Virus record (IMG/VR): IMGVR_UViG_3300035666_000075
Location: 1-37,974 of that record
Reading direction: 5' to 3' (one strand)
DNA from: a virus
DNA length: 37,974 nt
The translations under genes and the position numbers were made by a program. A model generated the notes under the pieces. It ran no database searches. It saw nothing but the letters and a program-made list of their open reading frames with translations, and was not told the DNA's origin. Numbering within the stretch: the first letter of the stretch is position 1; each line of letters starts with the position of its first letter. Below, piece after piece: positions 1 through 7,413 of the stretch.

Positions 1-747
1 GACGCTAGTGCCTATTTTAGCACCGCTGGCGTTACTTCTACGGCTGGTAGGCAACAAATCAGCCGTTTCGTCACAGGGATTAAAGACCTCGGTCTATGGA
101 GCAACATGGTCTGCTGGCCGCTTCGCTCCTCCCAGAATGCGGGGACGGGAACTACGGCATATTCGCTGGGGGGATTGGGGACTTACAATGGGACGCTGAC
201 GAATGGGCCGACATGGACATCCAACGGTATAGATTTTGATGGAAGTAATGACTTTATTTCGACAGGTCTTGAAAATGTTTATTCATCGGGCATTTCAATT
301 TTAGTTGGATTTAATCCCGACAACATTGCCGTAAGCTTTACCGCAATCATATCAAATCAACAGGGGAATCCCCCCTATCCTACTTTTGATATCCGACGAA
401 TCTCCGGCTCAACTATTAATGCGTCAGTAACAATAGATGGAACAGAAAGAGCATTGACGCTGGGGGATGTCGTAAATGGTAATAGTTGTTTTGCTGGGTT
501 TTCGCATAACAATGCAACAGCAAGGTCGTTTTTTAATGGCTCACAAATTCAAACGGGATCGTTTTCTGGTTCAGTTAGCACATCAACAAACAATTTAAAT
601 ATTGGCAGAAACCCTGCTTTTTCGAGAAACTTTGATGGGAAAATATTTTTTGCTTTAGCGGCCACGACTGGAATTACGGACTCGCAGTATTTGTCCATCT
701 ATTCCCTCTACAAATCCACTCTCGGCCAAGGATTAGGATTGCCGTGA
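1..747 (+). CDS. LamG-like tail/receptor-binding protein (5' partial)
   Basis: The reading frame is open from base 1, so the start lies upstream of the window. Comparison with the paralogue at 37606 suggests only about 11 residues are missing. The N-terminal ~75 residues are nearly the same in both copies and look like a shared attachment region. The rest has the features of a concanavalin/LamG jelly-roll: FDGSNDF near the start of the domain, a later GRNPAFSRNFDGKI strand, and a C-terminal YSLYKSTLG helix-like end. Such domains in phages usually bind surface glycans. The stop is followed at once by a small lipoprotein gene (TGA inside GTGA). Role as a receptor-binding or side-fibre protein is inferred from fold-like motifs and from lying among fibre genes. 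Confidence 0.75.
   Translation, partial: DASAYFSTAGVTSTAGRQQISRFVTGIKDLGLWSNMVCWPLRSSQNAGTGTTAYSLGGLGTYNGTLTNGPTWTSNGIDFDGSNDFISTGLENVYSSGISILVGFNPDNIAVSFTAIISNQQGNPPYPTFDIRRISGSTINASVTIDGTERALTLGDVVNGNSCFAGFSHNNATARSFFNGSQIQTGSFSGSVSTSTNNLNIGRNPAFSRNFDGKIFFALAATTGITDSQYLSIYSLYKSTLGQGLGLP
106..212 (+). repeat. 107-bp perfect repeat, copy 1 (LamG gene)
   Basis: Bases 106-212 are identical to bases 37744-37850. The 105 bases before it match the other copy at only about three quarters of positions, and the bases after it also diverge. Both copies are in the same codon phase and encode the same 35-residue segment beginning MVCWPLRSSQN. Confidence 0.95.
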
Positions 748-872
748 AATACATAGCCATTGCCATTCTTCTTTCCAGTTGCTCGCCTAAAGCAGAGCAA
801 TCCGACCTGCCTAACTACAGCGATATGGGCGCGGCGGCGGACGCTGGCCGCATCGTGACGGAGGGGAAATAA
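744..872 (+). CDS. Small lipoprotein (42 aa)
   Basis: The GTG start at 744 overlaps the stop of the LamG gene by four bases (GTGA), the commonest junction type in this genome. The product begins with K, then a short hydrophobic stretch (YIAIAILL), then the lipobox-like SSC, so Cys14 would be lipidated and the mature peptide would be only about 29 residues. It ends two bases before the next gene. A secreted, membrane-anchored lipopeptide beside fibre genes could be an outer-membrane spanin or a superinfection-exclusion lipoprotein. A more complete lysis set with its own lipoprotein lies at 9733-10802, so a lysis role is not certain. Confidence 0.65.
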   Translation: MKYIAIAILLSSCSPKAEQSDLPNYSDMGAAADAGRIVTEGK

Positions 873-873
873 C

Positions 874-1707
874 ATGGGCTTCTTCTTCGGCGGCGGGGGG
901 AGCGTGGATCTGGCCAGCCCTTCGGCGATTGGTAGCACCACGCCGAATACGGGAGCCTTTACCACGCTGTCCTTTGCGCCAGCCAACAACACGACAGGCT
1001 TTTCCAACACAGGCAATTCGCTTACCGGAAGTAATGCCCAAAGCCTTGTCAGCTTGGAGCAGACTTGGAATACCACGGGCAATCCAACTGCCTTTTTGCT
1101 TAATGTCACAGCCACGGCGGCTGGCTCAACCTCAAAGCTCCTTGATTTGCAAGTTGGTGGGACAACGGTTTTTTATGTCCCAAGAACAATCAATGAGGAC
1201 GCAGGTGTTTTAGTGAACAACACCTTAATGATTGGTGCGGCCTATGGAAACGGGTGGATTAGAACAACTGGTGCGGCCGCCATAAATATTGGAGGAGCCG
1301 CAAACAGCGCAAATCTTTTTGTAAACGGAGGAATTAGGATTGGCAATGGAAGCGTTTGGGGAAATAACGGAACACTTTTCTTTTTACACGAAGCCGATAA
1401 CAGGCTGGGTATCCGAAACGGAACAAACGCACAGGGAGTTCGCCTTTATCGCACTTACACGGATGCGTCCAATTATGAGCGTCTGGCATTTCTGACATCA
1501 AACACCACCCGATTCACCATCACCTCGGAAAATGCTGGCACAGGAGCGGCACGGCAAATCGAAGTTTCTTTTTACACCTCCGCCAGCGATCCCACTTCCA
1601 GCGACATCACTTCTGGCTGTTTCGGTGTTTGGAAAAACTCTGGCACAGGCACGATTAAACTTTGGGCCAATGACGGAGGCACGATGAAATCCGTCTCCTT
1701 GGCGTAA
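874..1707 (+). CDS. Tail fibre-like protein
   Basis: This 277-residue protein is rich in G, N, S and T. It begins with a glycine run and then IGSTTPNTGAFTTL, a hinge-like element often seen in phage tail fibres and virion adhesins. The middle has beta-rich repeats with alternating hydrophobic residues, and the C-terminal part is compact (tyrosine-rich, around residue 195). No chaperone-type intramolecular peptidase motif was seen. It lies between a LamG protein and small genes near the tail module, consistent with a distal fibre or adhesin. The family is inferred from composition and the hinge motif only. Confidence 0.65.
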   Translation: MGFFFGGGGSVDLASPSAIGSTTPNTGAFTTLSFAPANNTTGFSNTGNSLTGSNAQSLVSLEQTWNTTGNPTAFLLNVTATAAGSTSKLLDLQVGGTTVFYVPRTINEDAGVLVNNTLMIGAAYGNGWIRTTGAAAINIGGAANSANLFVNGGIRIGNGSVWGNNGTLFFLHEADNRLGIRNGTNAQGVRLYRTYTDASNYERLAFLTSNTTRFTITSENAGTGAARQIEVSFYTSASDPTSSDITSGCFGVWKNSGTGTIKLWANDGGTMKSVSLA

Positions 1708-1711
1708 TTTT

Positions 1712-1861
1712 ATGAAACAAGTCACACTCACTGAAGAACAAGCCAAAAACACCATGCAACTGCTCGATCTTGCCGTAAAGGCTGGAGGGCTAAACGCATC
1801 TGTCTTGGCGTTGCCGATTGCACAGGAAATTGAGAAACAGCTAACCGAGGAGAAAAAATGA
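1712..1861 (+). CDS. Small hypothetical protein (49 aa)
   Basis: The ORF starts with ATG four bases after the fibre stop and ends in an ATGA overlap with the next gene. The product begins MKQVTLTEEQAKNTMQLLD and is predicted to be mainly helical and soluble. Similar short helical proteins with a TEEQA-type start are common in phages, but no function is known to me. The tight coupling on both sides supports it as a real gene. Confidence 0.6.
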   Translation: MKQVTLTEEQAKNTMQLLDLAVKAGGLNASVLALPIAQEIEKQLTEEKK

Positions 1862-2037
1862 CATTTACCATTGAAATCATCGACCAGTCCCACCTTGCAG
1901 GAATCACCGCCGCCCGTGAGGCGAGAAACAACCTACTTCCTGAAGACTCAACCGACAGGCTCAACACGGATGCGGAATATGTGCAGTTCGTTATGGCCTC
2001 GGCGGCGGAGAGCTATTCAAAGCAGTATAACACATGA
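1858..2037 (+). CDS. Small hypothetical protein (59 aa)
   Basis: It is coupled to the gene before it by ATGA, and its own stop overlaps another ATG. The sequence has a short beta-like start (MTFTIEIIDQ), then a helical segment containing TAAREARNNL, and ends in a helix with FVMASAAESYSKQY. A shape like this (small, acidic at the C-terminus, following fibre genes) recurs in phages, but I cannot assign a role. Confidence 0.55.
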   Translation: MTFTIEIIDQSHLAGITAAREARNNLLPEDSTDRLNTDAEYVQFVMASAAESYSKQYNT

Positions 2038-2084
2038 CAGATGCCGTCCAGTTCCTCGCCCCGCCCGTGCCGGAGGGGATGTGA
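2034..2084 (+). CDS. Possible 16-aa coupled micro-ORF
   Basis: An ATG overlaps the previous stop (ATGA) and opens a 16-codon frame ending in TGA, three bases before the next ATG. It may only carry ribosomes from one gene to the next, so independent function is doubtful. Confidence 0.25.
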   Translation: MTDAVQFLAPPVPEGM

Positions 2085-2087
2085 CCC

Positions 2088-2228
2088 ATGGCCACCGCCT
2101 ACACCTACGGCGACTTCATCGCCGCGCTTGAGTACCTGGAGGCCGAGGGCTACATCGAGCGATTCATAGGCCCCGACGGCTCTGAATGTGTTAGAATCTG
2201 TGAGGGGGCAGAGGATTGTGAAGTATGA
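2088..2228 (+). CDS. Small hypothetical protein (46 aa)
   Basis: The 46-residue ORF starts with ATG just after a short coupled frame and ends in an ATGA overlap with the membrane protein at 2225. It is acidic, with an amphipathic helix (IAALEYLEAEGYI) and two or three cysteines near the C-terminus (CVRIC, DC). The cysteine spacing is too short for a standard zinc finger. Function unknown. Confidence 0.45.
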   Translation: MATAYTYGDFIAALEYLEAEGYIERFIGPDGSECVRICEGAEDCEV

Positions 2229-2458
2229 GCCAAGATGACCATGATGTGCTTATTTCTGTAAGGGAGGCCGTTGCAAGGATGGAAACCCGGCAAGCCTATA
2301 TTTTAGAGCTTCTAACCGACCATAAGGGCAAGATGGACAGGCTAGAATCCGAAGCCCACAGCATTAAAGGCAGGGTTTGGCTTGTCTCAACCATTGTCTT
2401 TGGGGTGCTGGCCGCCGCATGGGAAATCATTAAAAACAGACTTCTTGGACATCCTTAA
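2225..2458 (+). CDS. XhlA-like coiled-coil membrane protein
   Basis: This 77-residue protein has a long charged amphipathic helix (residues about 8-50: REAVARMETRQ, DHKGKMDRLESE) followed by one strongly hydrophobic segment (VWLVSTIVFGVLAAAW, about 52-67) and a short basic tail. That order, coiled coil first and one C-terminal membrane helix last, is typical of the haemolysin XhlA-like holin partners in phages. A second, clearer holin candidate lies at 9733. It may be a holin accessory or an unrelated membrane anchor of the fibre region. Confidence 0.55.
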   Translation: MSQDDHDVLISVREAVARMETRQAYILELLTDHKGKMDRLESEAHSIKGRVWLVSTIVFGVLAAAWEIIKNRLLGHP

Positions 2459-2489
2459 AAACTTGACATAAAGAAAGGAATACAAAATT

Positions 2490-2831
2490 ATGCCAGCAAC
2501 AACTATTGGTCAAAGCGGTTTGGTATTTGGTCTAACTTCTGAGGTTATCGGACTTGTCCAGTCCTTCAGCGAAACTAGGAACATTGCCAAAACGGAAGTA
2601 TCCGACAATTCCGGCGATATTAAAGGGGTAGCATATTACAACCCCACCACGGCCTATTCCCTGAGCGTGGCGATTACTGGGGCTAATACCTCCCTGACGG
2701 TTGGGGGTGCGTTTGCCATGGCTAATGCAACCACGACTGGAACGCTCCGCATCGACAGCCTCACAATTAACAAATCCAACGATGCATTTGTCACGCTGGA
2801 TGTTTCCGCAACTGGCTATCCGAATGTGTAA
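2490..2831 (+). CDS. Probable major tail tube protein
   Basis: The 113-residue product is beta-rich and rich in T, S, G and A. It has ETRNIAKTEVSDNSGDIKG, a segment of the kind found in small tail-tube proteins, and ends with strands around TLRIDSLTINKSNDAFV. It has its own leader with an AAAGGAA ribosome-binding site about ten bases before ATG. In lambda order the tube gene precedes the tail assembly chaperone and tape measure, which is exactly its position here (chaperone at 3246, tape measure at 4705). The call rests on size, composition and synteny. Confidence 0.6.
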   Translation: MPATTIGQSGLVFGLTSEVIGLVQSFSETRNIAKTEVSDNSGDIKGVAYYNPTTAYSLSVAITGANTSLTVGGAFAMANATTTGTLRIDSLTINKSNDAFVTLDVSATGYPNV

Positions 2832-2866
2832 ATAAGGGTTCTAGTCCCTTTTGAAATCCTAAGATC

Positions 2867-3244
2867 ATGGAGGGCACTTCATTTTGGGGAACGACCAACA
2901 TTAAGGTTGCTTCTGCCGTTGCCACTCTTGGGGGCAAGCTTCGCAAATCTGACCCCGTAACACACATCGTAAAAGAGGACGGCACACGCCAAGTTACCTT
3001 TTGGTTCGAGTCTGGGGAGGGCGATGAGGCTAGGCGTGAGATGGAAGTTAAGTGGAGCGAAATGAAAAGCGATGAGGAATCTAAGGTTAGATATATTCGA
3101 GCCGCACTAGAGAATCGAGAAACGCTTCTAGGATTGGTTAAAAGGGCCGAGCCAATCCAAATCATACAAAGGGGCGGTCAGACATTGATCGTCCCCTTAA
3201 ACGCCAAACCAGAGCTAAAGAAGGCCATTCTGAGGGCAATCTAA
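2867..3244 (+). CDS. Hypothetical tail-module protein (125 aa)
   Basis: This ORF lies between the tube candidate and the tail assembly chaperone. The product is mixed alpha/beta, with an N-terminal GTTNIKVASAVATLGGKL segment, a central acidic stretch (ESGEGDEARREMEVKW) and a C-terminal basic part. No clear Shine-Dalgarno sequence precedes its ATG. Instead the bases AAATCC lie seven bases upstream, an element that recurs before several starts in this window. It could be a third chaperone-type component or a scaffold accessory. I do not recognise the family. Confidence 0.55.
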   Translation: MEGTSFWGTTNIKVASAVATLGGKLRKSDPVTHIVKEDGTRQVTFWFESGEGDEARREMEVKWSEMKSDEESKVRYIRAALENRETLLGLVKRAEPIQIIQRGGQTLIVPLNAKPELKKAILRAI

Positions 3245-3245
3245 T

Positions 3246-3626
3246 ATGAGCAACGAAATCCTAGACGAACTAAACGCATCCTTTGTGGCCGATGAAAGGC
3301 AATTCAAGGGGGAGCCGATTGCTCCATACACGGAAGGCTCAAGACTTCTTTTGTTGCAGATAAGGGATGATGGGGACTCCCCAATTTATTTTGTTTGGGC
3401 GTTCCTTTACTTGCACATCCTATTGAAGAAGAACAGGAAAGAGGCAATCAAACTTGCTTGGGACAAGGATGGATTTAGGGAAAGGATCATAGATTGGATA
3501 GGGGACAAGACCGAAGCTGACAGAGAAATGGCAACCTCCCTTGTCTCAAAAATCATCGAAGAATCAACAAGGGGACAAGTTGATGTGATCCCACAGCCGG
3601 GGGCTAGTCCAAGCCCAAACGCATAA
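3246..3626 (+). CDS. Tail assembly chaperone, short form (gpG-like)
   Basis: A 126-residue, mainly helical, acidic protein starts one base after the previous stop with GAGGG upstream of its ATG. It lies directly upstream of the tape-measure region, where lambda-like phages place the G/GT chaperone. Near its 3' end, in frame, is the heptamer CCCAAAC (3614-3620), a canonical X XXY YYZ slip site. The short form ends at the TAA at 3624-3626, and a -1 shift extends it (see 3608-3829). The helical core (FVWAFLYLHILLKKNRKEAI) is consistent with a chaperone but the family call rests mostly on position plus the frameshift signal. Confidence 0.7.
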   Translation: MSNEILDELNASFVADERQFKGEPIAPYTEGSRLLLLQIRDDGDSPIYFVWAFLYLHILLKKNRKEAIKLAWDKDGFRERIIDWIGDKTEADREMATSLVSKIIEESTRGQVDVIPQPGASPSPNA

Positions 3627-3829
3627 GGCCAGCGGGGACGGCCGCAGCGGTGTTCTTGCTGGCAGAAAAAACAGGATGGAGCTTGAACTATATCCTTTGG
3701 GAACTGCCCCTATCCATTGTGAACCAAGGTTTTCATGTCTTTCTTCACGATATGGGGGCAAAACTAAGAAGGGTTTCCAGCGCATCCGATTCTGATTTTA
3801 TTGAGATAGCCAAGAAGCTTAACATTTAG
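3608..3829 (+). CDS. -1 frameshift extension of tail chaperone (gpT-like)
   Basis: The frame minus one relative to the chaperone is open from 3608 to a TAG at 3827-3829 but has no good start of its own. Slipping at CCCAAAC would append 69 residues and give a fused product of about 194 residues. The appended part reads RIRPAGTAAAVFLLAEKTGW and then a SLNYILWELPLS segment, which is the pattern (small-residue run, then a Gly-Trp-x-Leu helix) expected of the T-part of phage G-T chaperones. Without the shift this stretch would be an unexplained gap in a very dense genome. Expression by frameshifting is inferred. Confidence 0.7.
   Translation, partial: SKPKRIRPAGTAAAVFLLAEKTGWSLNYILWELPLSIVNQGFHVFLHDMGAKLRRVSSASDSDFIEIAKKLNI
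3614..3663 (+). promoter_or_regulatory. -1 ribosomal frameshift signal: slip site plus stem-loop
   Basis: CCCAAAC (3614-3620) is in the required phase (C CCA AAC). Seven bases later GCCAGC (3628-3633) can pair with GCTGGC (3658-3663), and the loop may hold a smaller helix (GCCG 3641-3644 with CGGT 3648-3651). This spacing and layout match known -1 frameshift stimulators. Confidence 0.7.
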
Positions 3830-3838
3830 AGGAATATT

Positions 3839-4708
3839 GTGACTGCATCGCAAATCTTGGGGGCAAGTGTTTCTCAAAAGGGTGGGATTGTGTCCAACAT
3901 CCCGCAATTTCAGGAAGAATTGCAAAGATATGTAAAAAGGCGAAACGCTACCATTTATGATTCTGTTCTTAAAAAAATGCAGAATGTTGCGCTGAAGGCC
4001 ATGCAGTACACAGAGTTTTCTCCGCCAGAAAGAATTTCACAAAGCATTGCCAATATTCCCAATCGTGGGCCGAAAACAGGCAATTCTCAGTATGTTGGTC
4101 AATATAAGGTCATAAATTGGGAAAGAAAAATTAAGGGGATGCAACCCCTTGGGGGCAGTAAGTTTAGGAGGGTAACACTTTACAAGGTGAGGCCGGGGCA
4201 GATTTTTGTTGAGGAAAAAGAAATTAAAAGAAGAAATAAGCCAAAGCAGTTTGGCCCCGCACTCTCAACGGGATTTTTCATGGATGGTAAATATAAAAAG
4301 TTTAGACAAGCTAGAATAAGGGGAAGCAAGTGGCTTAGAATCGGCTGGGCGTTGGCGGCAAAAATGCTTGGTGTTTCAGACTCAAAATTATCTAGGGGTG
4401 ATTTTGGGCCAGAAACAATGGCAAGGCTTTCTGGGCAAGCCTACGGCGGCGGGGCAGAAATTAAAAGAGTTGGAGCGGGAACTTTTGAGTTTTCCATATT
4501 TAATGGCGTTGGAGTTTTTGACCATAGATATAGGCCACCCGGAAAAGTTTCTTCTTTTACTGGAAAACTTCCACTTAGGCCATCAAGTCAAATTAGTCAA
4601 GCAAGAACCATCCAAAACAGGGGTCTTAAAATGGCGGTTGCCGAGGAGATAAAAGATATGGCAAGTTATGTTGCCAAGAACGCAAGAAGGGATTGGTACG
4701 GCAAATGA
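3839..4708 (+). CDS. Hypothetical basic tail protein (289 aa)
   Basis: The GTG start has AGAGGA five bases upstream, and the stop overlaps the tape-measure ATG (ATGA). The protein is strongly basic, with runs such as KEIKRRNKPKQ and RQARIRGSKW. The N-terminal part (ELQRYVKRRNATIYDSVLKK, about residues 28-60) is helical and recalls HK97-gp10-like minor virion proteins, but the resemblance is weak. Its position between the chaperone and tape measure is unusual for lambda order, where these two genes adjoin. A structural or assembly role is inferred from position alone. Confidence 0.6.
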   Translation: MTASQILGASVSQKGGIVSNIPQFQEELQRYVKRRNATIYDSVLKKMQNVALKAMQYTEFSPPERISQSIANIPNRGPKTGNSQYVGQYKVINWERKIKGMQPLGGSKFRRVTLYKVRPGQIFVEEKEIKRRNKPKQFGPALSTGFFMDGKYKKFRQARIRGSKWLRIGWALAAKMLGVSDSKLSRGDFGPETMARLSGQAYGGGAEIKRVGAGTFEFSIFNGVGVFDHRYRPPGKVSSFTGKLPLRPSSQISQARTIQNRGLKMAVAEEIKDMASYVAKNARRDWYGK

Positions 4709-6240
4709 GCATAGAACCGCTGGTTTTTAGGATTCTTGCTGATGCCGATGACCGGGGCGTTAAGGCAATGGATAGGGCTGTTGGGAATTTAGATATTTCC
4801 GGCAAAAAGGCATCTACCACAATCCGCTCTTTTGTTGCGGAACTTGCCCAAGCAAGATCGGGGGCCGATGTTGCCAGTGCGGCTTTAGGCGCATTTTCAA
4901 AAGTGCTTGGAACCACCCTTGCTGGGACAGCCGTAGTTATGGCCGGGAAGGTGATTATAGATGCCTTCCAAAAAGTAAGCGAGAATGTAGGCAAGGCAAA
5001 AGAAAGCCTGTCGGCGGCAAGGGAAGAAATTGCCAAGATGGGTTCGGTAAAGGGATTGGCAGAGGGAGCCGCCCAAGCCAACTTGCTATATAAGGCCGCA
5101 AGCGATGCAGAGAGGTCGATTAAGGAAATTGAAAAAAGCAAACTAACTAATTTTATAGCAGAAATAAGGGGAGCAAAAGATGAACTAAAGGCAATGGCCG
5201 AAGAGGCCAGCCGAGCGGCGAATGAAGTTAAAAGGTCGGGGATCGAGCAAGAATCAGCCCAAAGAGAAATACAGAAAAACTTAACCAAGGGTCAAGCCGC
5301 CGCCAGAAAAACAGCCGAAGAATATAGCAAAAGCATTGAAGCCGCAATGCAACTTCAGGCAGAAGCTGAAAAAAGAGTTGCCGAAGAGATGAGGGCAGGG
5401 GTTGTCGGGCCAACCCAAGCAACCGAAGACCTGAGGAGGGCGCAACAATTAACCGCAGGGCTTAGATCCGAACAACAAAGGGCGGCGGCAGAGGCGGAGA
5501 GACAGGCAAGGCTTTCGGATATTCCATCTCTTGAAGAAAGGCTTTCTGGGGCCGAGGCGGCTGGCGCATCTGCGGCTAGGGGATTGGTCGGGATGGCAGA
5601 GCTTGAAAGAGAAGCAATGCGAAGAGGGGAGGCAAGGGCAAGAGAGATCGGGGCCACTAGCAAAAAAGGCATATCAGCGGGAGAAGCAATAGAAGATAAG
5701 AAATTAGAAATTGCCAAAGAAATAAACAGGCTTGAAATGGATGCCTCAGAACTTCGCATGGGCATCCTTGATCTTGAAAAACAAAACATAGATGCAAAAA
5801 GAAGGGTTATTGAGACAGAGGGCGCAGTTGCAAGGGAGCTTGCCACGGGAGGGGGCACGGGAAGGGGAGCGGGGCAAATGCCAAGTAGTTTTGAAATCGG
5901 GGCGCAAAGAAAGGCCGAAAAAGCCGCCCAAGACGAGTCATATCGGCTAAGAAATATTGAGAGGGAAAGAATCCGAAATGAACTTAAAGCAAGAGAAATG
6001 CAGAGGCGTTTTGAAGCCGGGGAAAGGCCGGGGCAAATGCCGAAAATAAGCGGCTATGATATAGACAGAGAAATTTCAAGAAAAATGGATGATGCCGCTA
6101 AGGCCGAAAGAGGAGATGTTTACAACGACGCAAAGAACGCAAGGGCTGGCGCACAAGCCACCGAGGAAACACTTCGTGCCGTAAAGGATAATTTAATGAG
6201 GGTTCTTGACGAACTAAAAACCTACGCCCACGCAACCTAA
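4705..6240 (+). CDS. Tail tape measure protein
   Basis: The chosen start is the ATG at 4705, which overlaps the previous stop by ATGA. A TTG twelve bases upstream is also in frame but would need a longer overlap. The 511-residue product has a hydrophobic segment near residues 64-90 (LGTTLAGTAVVMAGKVIIDAF) and is then almost wholly alpha-helical and Ala/Glu/Lys/Arg-rich, as expected of a tape measure. It follows the chaperone region and precedes tail-tip genes. By the usual rule of about 0.15 nm per residue it would set a tail of roughly 75 nm, a short siphovirus tail. No lytic transglycosylase or peptidase motif was seen. Confidence 0.8.
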   Translation: MSIEPLVFRILADADDRGVKAMDRAVGNLDISGKKASTTIRSFVAELAQARSGADVASAALGAFSKVLGTTLAGTAVVMAGKVIIDAFQKVSENVGKAKESLSAAREEIAKMGSVKGLAEGAAQANLLYKAASDAERSIKEIEKSKLTNFIAEIRGAKDELKAMAEEASRAANEVKRSGIEQESAQREIQKNLTKGQAAARKTAEEYSKSIEAAMQLQAEAEKRVAEEMRAGVVGPTQATEDLRRAQQLTAGLRSEQQRAAAEAERQARLSDIPSLEERLSGAEAAGASAARGLVGMAELEREAMRRGEARAREIGATSKKGISAGEAIEDKKLEIAKEINRLEMDASELRMGILDLEKQNIDAKRRVIETEGAVARELATGGGTGRGAGQMPSSFEIGAQRKAEKAAQDESYRLRNIERERIRNELKAREMQRRFEAGERPGQMPKISGYDIDREISRKMDDAAKAERGDVYNDAKNARAGAQATEETLRAVKDNLMRVLDELKTYAHAT

Positions 6241-6244
6241 TTTT

Positions 6245-7093
6245 ATGCCTACCCTAGTCGGATTTACAGCAAACAGACTCATCCTAAACTCCTCCAACTT
6301 TAGGAGGGAGATTGTCGGGCTTGAAAGAATCAACGATGTATATACCTCAAGAACCGAGGATGCAGAATTTTTCCAAGAGCTTATCATCAACGGGGCAACC
6401 CATAGAACAATCACGGGCTATTTTAACCCCGTTCCGCCTTCCGCAGAGCGTTATTCAACCATGCTTGTTGAGAATGTGGAAAGCACAAACGAGCCGGGGG
6501 GAATCACCCGATATAATGTCACTTATGTGGGACTCTTTAGGGACTTAAAGCCCAAGCCGCTCATCACCCTTCAGCCTGTGGATGACTATGCCTTTAACCC
6601 ATATTCTGTAACGGTTCAGTTTATTGATTTTGTTGGCGATGTTGGCTCAACTGACGAAATTATTTTTCTTAAAAAATATTCTCGCCGTCAGCCTATTCCG
6701 ACAAAGATCAATGGTTATGCCCTGCCCCAATCTTCGGTTGCGTCACTCGCAGGGGAGATCTCATCGAAGATTATTCAAACAATTAAAGGCGCACCATTCT
6801 TTGCTCAAGCCTTCCAACAGTATTTTGTGATAGAAGCTCTTTCAGAAACAAACAAGAGAAATGAAACCAACTATCCAACGGCAAACCAAGGATTTGGCTT
6901 TCCTTTTACATCAGAAGTACCAGCCCCGATTGTGGAATATAGGGGGTTCGTTATTTCTGGCGTGTCTTATCAAAGATATGGCAAATTTGCTCACACAATT
7001 ATTACTGCAAGTGATTCTGCAAGATCAACAGTTTTTGTAAAAATTGAAGGCAAAACAAGACAGATCACACGCCTTCTTAACTACGAGTTTTAA
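6245..7093 (+). CDS. Tail tip protein, possibly distal-tail type
   Basis: This 282-residue gene starts four bases after the tape measure stop, the usual place for the first tail-tip gene. The N-terminal half is beta-rich (MPTLVGFTANRLIL, then NGATHRTITGYFN and RYNVTYVGLF), compatible with a distal-tail-type sandwich. The C-terminal half carries further strands and an aromatic-rich end (YRGFVISGVSYQRYGKF). I do not recognise a specific family. Distal-tail assignment is by synteny with siphophages. Confidence 0.5.
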   Translation: MPTLVGFTANRLILNSSNFRREIVGLERINDVYTSRTEDAEFFQELIINGATHRTITGYFNPVPPSAERYSTMLVENVESTNEPGGITRYNVTYVGLFRDLKPKPLITLQPVDDYAFNPYSVTVQFIDFVGDVGSTDEIIFLKKYSRRQPIPTKINGYALPQSSVASLAGEISSKIIQTIKGAPFFAQAFQQYFVIEALSETNKRNETNYPTANQGFGFPFTSEVPAPIVEYRGFVISGVSYQRYGKFAHTIITASDSARSTVFVKIEGKTRQITRLLNYEF

Positions 7094-7095
7094 TT

Positions 7096-7389
7096 ATGGG
7101 CAAAGGAGTAAATTTAGCGGGAGCGTTCAACAGAAAAGACACTCCTGTTGGGCAATTACCAGAGAAGCCCCTTGCCCTTAATGCGAATTTCTTTAGGGAA
7201 GTGACAAGAAGAATTGAAACAATCGTCCCGACGCAGGCCGAGGACACGGAAGATATTCTTGTTGAAAAGCCGAAAAACGCGGCGGCTCCTGGCCTTGTTA
7301 TTCGCCTTAATGCCGAAAGGTTTACCTTGAATGTTTGCAGTAATGGGATTCCAGAAACCATTGTTATTTTCGGGCCGAAAGATCAATAG
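7096..7389 (+). CDS. Hypothetical tail-tip protein (97 aa)
   Basis: The gene lies two bases after the tail-tip gene and before a large fibre gene. It is a small mixed protein with an N-terminal basic segment (MGKGVNLAGAFNRKD), an acidic middle (TQAEDTEDILVEK) and a beta-like C-terminal part (LVIRLNAERFTLNVCSNG). No family recognised. The compact position makes a tail-associated role likely. Confidence 0.55.
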   Translation: MGKGVNLAGAFNRKDTPVGQLPEKPLALNANFFREVTRRIETIVPTQAEDTEDILVEKPKNAAAPGLVIRLNAERFTLNVCSNGIPETIVIFGPKDQ

Positions 7390-7413
7390 ACTTAACATAA
7401 GGAATCAATTAAA

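Noticed and set aside
2867-3626. Frameshift between the 2867 and 3246 genes as the G/GT site
   Set aside because: The +1 frame is open only from 3234, leaving almost no room and no slip heptamer, while the 3246 gene has its own ribosome site. The CCCAAAC site downstream is much better.
4626-5858. Long minus-strand ORFs opposite the tape measure
   Set aside because: The Ala/Lys/Glu-rich coiled coil makes the opposite strand open by composition. All supported genes are on the plus strand.
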